From Lindgomyces ingoldianus (Eukaryota > Ascomycota > Dothideomycetes > Pleosporales > Lindgomycetaceae), in assembly GCF_010093535.1 (NCBI RefSeq), contig NW_022985219.1, forward strand, positions 208,037 through 262,587: a stretch of 54,551 nucleotides of DNA. The letters run 5' to 3'. The notes below the pieces were generated by a model. The model searched no databases and was not told the DNA's origin. It saw only the letters and a program-made list of their open reading frames with translations. Within the stretch, counting starts at the first letter, position 1. Each line of letters begins with the position of its first letter. Made by a program: the position numbers and the translations under genes. This document shows, one piece after another, positions 46,293 to 54,551 of the stretch.

Positions 46293-49200
46293 ATGTCTCT
46301 CTAGCCTTCCTCCTCTACCTCTAGCGCTGTTAGTGCGGGCGTCTTTAATGTCCTTGTGCAGTCTAGCAGCCTAGAGCGCATTTATGTTACTCTTTTAACT
46401 AGTTCTGCTACTAATTAGTAGTTTATTTAGTGTTTTAGCATAAACATATAGATTTTTTAGCTCTTTTACTTCCTTTTTATATAAAATGCTAATTATAGAT
46501 AGGCTAAAAAGCAGTATATAGCAGCTTTACTATTCTATAATATTAATATTATTTTACCTGCTAGCACTAATCTGCAGCTGTAGGCAGTAAAGGTTATATA
46601 TTATAAAGAGTACTTCTGTGTAGTCTTAGTCTAGAGTTATAGTTAAGTCTTAGCAACTCTATGTGCTTATTATTATAGTAGCACTACTAGTGCTTTTTTT
46701 TTATTAAGTGTTATATGTTAGCTAACTTCTAGGCTAATGCCTGCGCCTTATATGTATAGCAGAGCTGTAGTCTGCATTATAACTACTATATATAAGGAGT
46801 AGTAGTTTTTTCTTCTTCTGTATACTAGACAAATAAACTATTTTTCTTATATATTCTTTTCTTTTAATCTTATAATAAGAAAAATAAGTGTGTATAATAA
46901 AAAAAAATAAAAAAGATAGGCTTTATATAAAGGTGTTATTAGTCTAGTTAGTCTAGAGCATCTTTACACACAGGATCTAGCTAGTCTACAGATGCTTCTA
47001 TCTAGACAAAGAGGCAGTTAGTTAGGACTAATAATTAAAAAGCCTAGTTTAGTGTTTTTTTTATACATACATCTACTAAGTTGTTTTTACTATTAATTTA
47101 CTTTATTTTAGTAATTTCTTTTTTTTATATAATTTATAGAGTAATATAATGTTAATTATAAGTTACTTTTTACTAGTAGTGCTTAGCTTAATAAGGTAAT
47201 TATATAAAAACTTTAAATTTATATAGATTACTACTAAAATTAGTAGTAGTTTAAGTGTTTATATAATTTACTATAAAGTTATACTAAAGGTAATTACATT
47301 ATTAAACTTTCTAACTATTTTATATAGTTTACTAGTAAGGACACTTTTAGTTACTTTTTTACACTTAGTAGAATTCTAGTATATAATATTACCTAGTATT
47401 TTAAAGCAGTTGCTTTACTCTATATAGTTTTTATTACTTAATATAATTAAGAATTTTAGCTATAAGCTAAGGTTTTTATTATTAGTAAATAATCTATTTA
47501 TAAAAATAAATAGCTTTGCATAATTAAGCTATAATAGTAGAAAAGTAAGACAACGCTTACTATTATCTATCTACTATTAAATTTATGTGTTAAGTATATA
47601 AATGTTATTATACAAAGAGTCTATAGTTTATGCAGTAATAGATAAGTTAAATGCTGCCTCTAGTTAACACATAAATGTAATATATGCCTCTTTTATGTGT
47701 TACTTAATATATTATTATACAGCATCTTTATTTTCTAGGTTAATTATATAAAGGTAGCTTACTTATTTTTTCTAAGTAAAGACTACTATGTTATGTGTAA
47801 GTTTAATCTTTTTACTATTAAACTTAATAAGTTACTTCTGTACTAAAATAGTTTTACCTTTTATATAAAACTTTACTTTTTATAGTTTTTTTTTTTCTTT
47901 ACATAAAATCTTTTATTATAATGCTTAAAGTATTATCTATTTATAAGCTAGTAATACTAAAAGTGTGCTCTCCTTTATTAGTAATTAAGAGGCAGAGGTT
48001 ATATAAAAAGATATGCATACACAGCTTTTCTTTATAGTAGTTATAGTATGTTTTAAACTAATATAGTCCTAATTTAGTAGCTCTATATAAAAGTTATACA
48101 ACCTAGAGTATTATATTTAGTAGAAAGCTTTAGCGCATTTTCTTTAGTAGCTTTGTGTACAGTGTGCGTATAAGCTTATCTATTAATTAGATGTATACTT
48201 ATGTAATATTACATAGTTTAAAATGTATTCTGTACATAGCTCTTAGGCTTACTTTTATAGCTAGAAGTAGTCTCTAGCTTATCTTCTAGATAGTTAGTAA
48301 CTAGGTAAGAATTTCTTCTTTCTTTTTATCTAAGTAGCTAGTAAACACTAGGCAGGATTTCTTATATAGTTAGGTTGTTTTACCTTTTACTTTTTATATA
48401 AAGCAGAGGTTAAAAATCTAACTTTTATGCCTTATTAAGTTGTACGCTATAACTTTAAAAGTGCTATTAGTAATTAAAGTGTTTATCTTTATATAGTCTA
48501 ATTTTTTAAATAGTTTTTTAGGTGTAGTAATTACACTATCTATATAAAGCTTAATAAATAAGGCCTAATTATTCTTCTTCTTCTAGGTTAGAAATACCTA
48601 GTCTAGACTTTATACAGGTTTTCTTTAACTTTTACTTCTTTTAGTATCTATATCTTCTTTTTGCACTAGTGCAGCATTGCTATCTTAAGGGGCTTAGTCT
48701 ATAGTAAGCTTTAGTTCTGCTTTTATAACATTTTTATAAGGCTATTTTTTTTTCTTTTCTTTAGAAGATCTCTTTATATAAGGATTAGTTTATTTAGGTT
48801 ACTTATTGTAAGTAGGTTGTCTTCCTTTTTTTCTTTATAGTACAGTTTAACCTGTGTATATTAGAGCTTTAGTAGGCTATTTTTTTTCTTAATAATAATA
48901 TCTCTTTCTTTAATGCTCTTAATCTTATATAGGCTAGTCTAGCCTTTTTTCTCCCTTTATGCTATAATCTTTAAGCTAAGAAGAAGGTTAAGAACTTTAT
49001 GTATTATAAAGCTATTATAAGTGTTAATTATATAATTAATGTTTACTTTTACATAGTTCTTTTAAAGTATTTTTATTACCTTTTATATAGCGCTTACTTG
49101 TGTAATAATGTCTAGTAATAGTAGAAAGTCTAAGTTAATTTTTAGGTATGCCCTAAAGACTAGCAGTGTGGGTACTAGACTGTGTGGGCTAGCTGTGTTG

Positions 49201-52160
49201 TTTAGAGCCTTAACTGCTATCTACAGGATAGCCTTATTATCTATATAGTTACCTAGCTTAGTCTTTAGGATGTTAAACGCTTGTTAGAGAGGTGTGTGCG
49301 CGCACTTAACCTTTCTAACTGCCTAATATGCTTTTATAGGCATCTGCCTACATGTAGCTTCTATAATCTTTGCATAAGCTTAAAAATCCTTTAAAGTAAA
49401 GTTTGTACTAGAGTTATATATAATATAGTCTAGGAGTTCTTAATAGGTGTTAATCTAGCATTTACATAGTGCATCTTAGGTATCTTGTGCAGACATAGAT
49501 TTTAGAAATGTAGCAGCCTAAAATAATATGTCTATATTAATAATATGTAGAACATCTTTATTATTAATTTATACAACATTAATAACAACTTTATAGTTAA
49601 AGTAAGTGTTATTTTTAATTATAAACTTAAATCTTTATAAGGCCTAGTTATATAATTAGCAGAGGTAGCAAAACTTCTTAATCTTTTTTAGCACTATAGC
49701 ATTAATATTATAGCTGGCGCTAGTTAGCATCTTCTAAAGTCTTTTTATATAAGGGTGTCTAAATTAGTAGTAGAGGCAGTAAAGTTTTAATTTAGTAAAG
49801 AAGGACATAAATTTCTTCTTACTAATATTAAAAAAAAGTGTCTTTATTTTTATATAATAGGTACAGTAGTTTTATCTTTATATATAATAATATTTAAAAT
49901 GTTGTTAAAGTATGCCCTAAGTTAGTTAGTATCTACTAGTAATAGTAGAAATAGTGTTAAAGTCTTTAGAATATAGTATGTAACTAGACTAATTAGGTTC
50001 TAGATTTATATAGTACTAATTAATCTCTTTAGTGTCTAGCCTTTAAAGCTAATATCTATTTAGCTAGGTGTCTAATTAATTTTTATATATAGGTTCTCTT
50101 ATATATACGCCTTAAGTTAAGACTTGCTAATAGTAGAGATCTTTACTACGCTTATGTCCTATAGTTTACCTTAGTATACTATATAGTATTAGTTATTAAG
50201 GATAAACTGCTTAGCATATTTTTTAAGTTTAATGCTGTAGATGTCCTCTTCTATTGCATAGTGTAGATAGGTAGTAGAGGTAAAGTAGTTAACAGCTTTC
50301 TTAGCATTCTTATCTTTCTATTTTATTTTCTTTATATTGTGTAAATTATTTTTTTTCTTAAAGTAACTTTTAAAGTTTTAGATGTATAAGGTAATAGCTT
50401 TACATAATAAAGTCTTATTATAAAAATTTTTATATAAGGCAACGTACTAGTTCTTTGCTTGTGTATAGTTATTATAAAAGTAGTTTAATAACTAACATTT
50501 TTTCTTATAGTAAATAAAGCACTTCTGTATCTACATGCAGTTATCTCTATATTATAGCCTAAACTTAAATAGAGATCTTCTACATTATTCTTTTATACAT
50601 AGAGGAAAGCTTTTTTCTTGTTGTGCAGACTTTTGTTATGTAAAGTTATATTAGCAGTCTGTGTAGTATGCATTAGGCAGTTTCTAGAGGTATTAGTTTA
50701 CCCTTTAGTCTATAGTAACTTAGAGTAATGCTTATAAGTTACTAAATAAGGCTTTACATAAGGGCTTAATAGTAAACATAGCATGTTTTAGTTCTAGTTA
50801 TTCTTAACAGGCTTGTATAATAGCAGTGTGTAGTAGAATATCCCCTTAGAATTTTATTCTTAGTGCCTTTTATATAAGCATAAGCTTGTTAATTATTATT
50901 TTAAAAACTTTATATAAACTTTTATTAAAGTTCTTTTATTAGCATTATGTAAAGGTTATTATTGTTTAGTCTGTCTAGTACTAGCTATAGTTTACATTAG
51001 TGTTAAAGTAACTACTTAAAGTGTTATACAAATACTTCTAGTTATGTCTAGAGCCTATGTTATGCATATAGTACATATTTGCCTAACCTTTTAGGATATC
51101 TAGAAAGATGTCTGTGTACTAAGTTTTTTAGATATCTAGCTATTAACATAAATTAATAAAAATCCTTATTTTATTTATAAAGATGTTATATAGTTAACTT
51201 ATGTAGTTATTATCTTTTTTTTATGCTTTTTAAAATTATATAATCTTGTCTACTAAGAGTTTTTCTTTAGCAATTTCTCTTTAGGGTAGAAGTTTATATA
51301 GGTTGTAATGTAGTAGAGATTATATAGGTAGCATTAGTAGTGCATATACTGCGGCAGGCAGTGGTGTGTACAATTAAGAATGTAGAGCAGGCGTTAGATA
51401 GGGTGGCATGTATTGTTTATACAGTAATTAGTATAGTGCTGGCTAAGGTGTAGGAGCAGGTAATGCTAGTACCTTTAGTGTTATTAGCAGCATTATGTTT
51501 AGCCTACTTCTGTGTAAAGCCTTATATATTAATAAGGGTTATGTATAAAGCTTTTTAGGCGTAATTACTTTTTTTTATGCTATATTATATAGTTTCTAGG
51601 CTTAAGTACCTTTATTATCTAGCTGTAGTGTAATTCTCTTATTCTTTAGCACTTATATAAGCTCCTTTTTAAACGCGCAGCTAAGTGCTAAAAAGTTTTA
51701 TAGTGTTTATCTTTTAAAATCCTTTATATATAAGCTTAGAAGGGTAGCGCCTTTTTAAGTTATTATGCGTAGATTAGTAATTATATAACTTGCGTATAAT
51801 TAAGTTTATAGGCTTATTAAAGCCTCTAACATGTTAATCTTGTTATTCTAGTACTCTAGGCTAGTTTTATTCTGTAGTGTTGCCTCTAATATCTCTATGT
51901 CCTTTATAAGTTGTTTATATAATAAAAATTATTTCTTATTCTTTCTATTATTACATAGAGTTATTAGTTGCTAATAGGATTTTATTATAATAGTATAGTT
52001 AATTGCTTTTCTAGTAGATCACGCAGGTACTGCTGTTGTCTAGCTGCTAGGTTGTGCAGCTTTAATAGCTTTAGTGTGCGTCTTGCACTATCTTCTCTTT
52101 GCTTTGTACAGTAGTAGAGCTTACTGTATAATGCAAAGGATTAATCTACTATTTTAAAAG

Positions 52161-52284
52161 ATAAGTAACTAAACAAAGTACCTTATAAAGCGTAGGTACT
52201 CTGCTGTTACTCTTCCTAAAGAATAAGTAACAAAATAAAGTACCTTATAAAGCGTAGGTACTCTGTTGTTACTTTTGCTAATTT
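52161..52284. repeat. 62-bp tandem repeat, two units
   Basis: Units 52161-52222 and 52223-52284 share CTTATAAAGCGTAGGTACTC and most other positions. They sit just inside the 5' LTR of the copia element, in its leader. Confidence 0.88.
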
Positions 52285-52312
52285 ATAGTTAATTAAATTA
52301 ACTACTAATTAG

Positions 52313-52592
52313 TGTTAAATAGACTCTAATAGCTAGCTGCTTATAGTATAAGCACTTAAGTAGTAAGAGTAAGAGTAGTGTACAGTGTGCACAGTGTATA
52401 AGGTAGGTAAAGTAAGGGCAACATGTTTCTAGTTCTATTACTCTTATCTTTCCTCTGTACAGGGGAAAAGGGGGATATCTAGATGTTTGTGCACAGAGGT
52501 TCGCGCACAAGCATCATGTGACAGAGATACGTGGTCCTGCTTGTGCGCGATCGCTTGTATCCAGATTGTAACGCTGCTGCTGCGTACAGACA
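52313..52592 (-). repeat. 5' LTR of the copia element
   Basis: The inner edge is mutated (TGTTAAATAGACTCTAATAG); the outer half keeps CGCGCACAAGC and TGCGCGATCGCTTG. Mirror image of the pattern in the partner LTR. Confidence 0.88.
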
Positions 52593-52597
52593 TTATT

Positions 52598-52996
52598 ACT
52601 ATTTTAAGGCTTATATTTAGAACTAAGCTTTTTTATTTAATCCTAATTAGCTTTATATAATTAAAAGAAAAGTTAATAGTTAGAATATAAATGCCTACCT
52701 TTATAAAATATACCTTAGTAGTGTAATAAAGTACTAGATTTACTTAGATTTAATAGCATAGCAATAGCTTACTCTAACTTTTACAATTATATAACACTAT
52801 ATCTAAATGTTTATCTTTAGCTTTAAGTAAAAGTATAATACTATATTTAGAATAGTTTTTAGCTTATACTGTTTTTTCTTAAGTTGCTTATTAAAGTGTG
52901 AAATTAATAAGTAAAGTTTTATATAATATACTTAAAATAAAAGTATCTAACTTAACTAAAGTAATTAAAATATAGTTTAAAAGATTAATTTTAAAA
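52598..52996. other. AT-rich spacer, nothing recognised
   Basis: RIP-like composition, no open frame and no repeat ends. Confidence 0.4.
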
Positions 52997-53001
52997 CTAA
53001 C

Positions 53002-53525
53002 TGTCGCGTATACTAAGAGCCTTAGCTAGGGCTTAGAGCCTGGGACGCGGCTTAGGATCTAGAGATATTATTTTCCGAAGCTTTGTGTATATAAGGAGAG
53101 CCTCTAGATCTCTTAGATAGCAAGAGCCACTTCATCTAATCTTCTAAACAACAACTGCTAGGCTATTTTATCCTCCACAGTTATAAGCCTAGTTTGCAGC
53201 GTAGTGTAAATAGTTAGCGTACAAAAATTTTTGCATCCCTACTCTCTCTACTCTACTAGTAGGATTGCATTATCTCTAAACACTGTGTGTTTAATTCCTA
53301 CACTTAGCAAAAAGCATTTAGGCAGTGCGTCTATTACAGAGGCTACCTTACTAGATCTGTCTCTAAGTTCTGTTGCTTAGGCTAGAGGGTGTGTTAAGGT
53401 TGTTTTACTGTTTTACCTCTCTTGTTCTATAGTTTAAGCTAGAGGGTGTGTCGCGTACAGCTATCTGTCTATATATATCCTTCTGCTGTGCTAGCTAGAA
53501 GGTTAACCTGTTAACAAACGCAACA
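53002..53525 (-). mobile_element. Chimeric miniature element with two different ends, TSD CTAAC
   Basis: 524 bp, flanked by CTAAC (52997-53001 and 53526-53530). The right part (about 53179-53525) is the tRNA-like body plus the 77-bp terminal repeat also seen at 27771 and 44841. The left part (53002-53178) replaces the other terminal repeat by a different 177-bp sequence, also found at 29609-29782. Tips are TGTCGCG and CGCAACA. Moderately RIP-mutated. Confidence 0.75.
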
Positions 53526-53530
53526 CTAAC

Positions 53531-53984
53531 TTTAGTAAAAAAATGCTTATTAATTTTAAGCCTAGTAAGTTTACAAAGTGTTATTTAAAGCTTAAAGTAA
53601 AGTTTTAAGTATAAGTATAATTAATAAATATTTAGTTTATAATAAAGCCTATCTTGCTAAAGTTATACATGTTATTATTCTAGATACTATACTTAGCTTT
53701 AATATTCTTTATAAGGCTAAATCTACTTTAAATTACTCTAGAACTTTTATAGAGAGCTTTCTTATAGTTATACTACACCTAAATGTTACTTTAAGCTCTA
53801 AATAATGCTTTCTAAATATTCTAGGCTAGTTTATGCTAACATAGCCTAGATTACGCTTAGCGCGTAAAAGCCTAGCTATATTAGCTATAAATGCTATCTA
53901 AGAGGAAAATCCTTACGCATATAGCTTAAGTATAGTTTTAATAATTACCTACTTTTTATTATTACCTAGCCTCTATAAGTTAGC
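53531..53984. mobile_element. Fold-back family 2 fragment
   Basis: About 53560-53620 reads in the family 2 forward direction, a centre follows, and 53760-53984 reads in reverse. This is the same forward-to-reverse order as 28144-28916. The left arm is cut off, and the right arm is interrupted by the next copy at a TA. Confidence 0.7.
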
Positions 53985-53986
53985 TA

Positions 53987-54551
53987 ACGTACTTCACAGG
54001 CGAGTTGCTCACACACCTGAGTTGCTTACTTTTGCTAAGACCTTACTAAACCACCCTTCTTACACTAATGCATTCTCTATAACACTACTTAGACGCGCTA
54101 AAAGAATGTTAGATACAGCTTACACTTTAAGCTTTTAAATAAGACATAAAACTCTTAAAGAAATGTGCTATAGCTATATATAAAGTTTTATAAAAGATAA
54201 TAAATAACTATAGCGCTAGATAACTTTTATAAGCTAATTCTACAGCTAAATTATAGAAGCTAGGTAATAAAAAGAAGCAGGTAATTATTAAGACTATACT
54301 TAAGCTATATGCGTAAGGAATTTCCCCTTAGATAGCATTTATAGCTAATATAGCTAATTTTTTGCGCGCTAAGCGTAATCTAGGCTATATTTACATAAAC
54401 TAGCCTAGTACATTTATAAAGTGTTATTTAGAGCTTAAAGTAAAGTTTTAAGTGTAAGTATAGTTAAGAGATATCTAGCTAATTATAAACTCTATCTTGC
54501 TAAAGTTGTACGTGTTATTATCCTAGATGCTATACTTAGCTTTAATATTCT
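53987..54551 (+). mobile_element. Fold-back family 2 element, runs off the window
   Basis: Starts ACGTACTTCACAGGCGAGTT after TA (53985-53986), with AGTTGCTYAC twice at 17 bp. The forward arm runs to about 54465, where the reversed centre begins as in the copy at 28300, so this too is the fold-back form. Its TIR is less mutated than in other family 2 copies. Confidence 0.75.

Larger units (their letters stand above)
45491..52592 (-). mobile_element. Full-length Ty1/copia-type retrotransposon, 280-bp LTRs, TSD TTATT
   Basis: 7102 bp. LTRs 45491-45770 and 52313-52592 (both 280 bp) are direct repeats, and TTATT flanks the whole (45486-45490 and 52593-52597). Coding direction is minus. With RIP stops read through, about 49240-48900 shows an integrase/linker-like stretch (A-V-K-A-L-N-N-T-A, then L-V-P-T-L-L-V-F) that I recognise from fungal copia polyproteins; gag lies towards 51760-51345. 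All frames are broken. The long 3' region holds a microsatellite (46217-46292), and the 5' leader holds a 62-bp tandem repeat (52161-52284). Confidence 0.85.

Noticed and set aside
46062..46374. Frames rich in Thr-His
   Set aside because: Translation of the AC microsatellite within the copia element.

Overview
The window is nuclear DNA of a filamentous ascomycete (Pezizomycotina). The evidence is two short spliceosomal introns (54 and 68 bp) with fungal-type splice and branch sequences, Fot1/pogo, hAT, chromovirus and copia elements, and the mark of repeat-induced point mutation (RIP): TpA in great excess, CpA/TpG nearly gone, and transposase and pol frames full of TAA/TAG stops. Sequence alone does not give a species; a dothideomycete with AT-rich blocks would fit, but that is a guess.

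Layout. (1) About 1-30 kb: AT-rich transposon graveyard. It holds a broken chromovirus (251-3708), a pogo-family element called family 2 here (5118-6982), solo LTRs, a pogo family 1 copy holding a deletion derivative of its own family (7833-11124), and a Tc1-like element holding a complete hAT element (11728-16931). A five-level nest (17070-30021) follows, with target-site duplications (TSDs) readable at every level. (2) About 30.4-38.5 kb: a GC-balanced island, entered on its left by a third pogo family (30757-32590). It carries three intact-looking genes: an M20-family amidohydrolase (minus, 33220-34611, one intron), a CmcJ-type non-heme iron oxygenase (plus, 34959-35813) and an isopenicillin N synthase-like 2-oxoglutarate/Fe(II) dioxygenase (plus, 36680-37860, one intron). 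The first two are divergent over a 347-bp shared promoter. (3) About 38.5-54.5 kb: AT-rich again, with two further family 1 copies, a miniature LTR element with 77-bp terminal repeats (44841-45261), a full-length 7.1-kb copia element with TSD (45491-52592), a chimeric miniature element (53002-53525) and fold-back derivatives of family 2.

How it works together. The three genes are the only functional coding content I can support. Two different iron oxygenases beside an amide hydrolase look like a small specialised-metabolism group, or the remnant of one, but no synthase is in view. All else is mobile DNA, mostly killed by RIP. TSDs give the order of insertion. Insertions shorter than about 400 bp, and the outer edges of long ones, have largely escaped mutation, so the window records how RIP acted on it.
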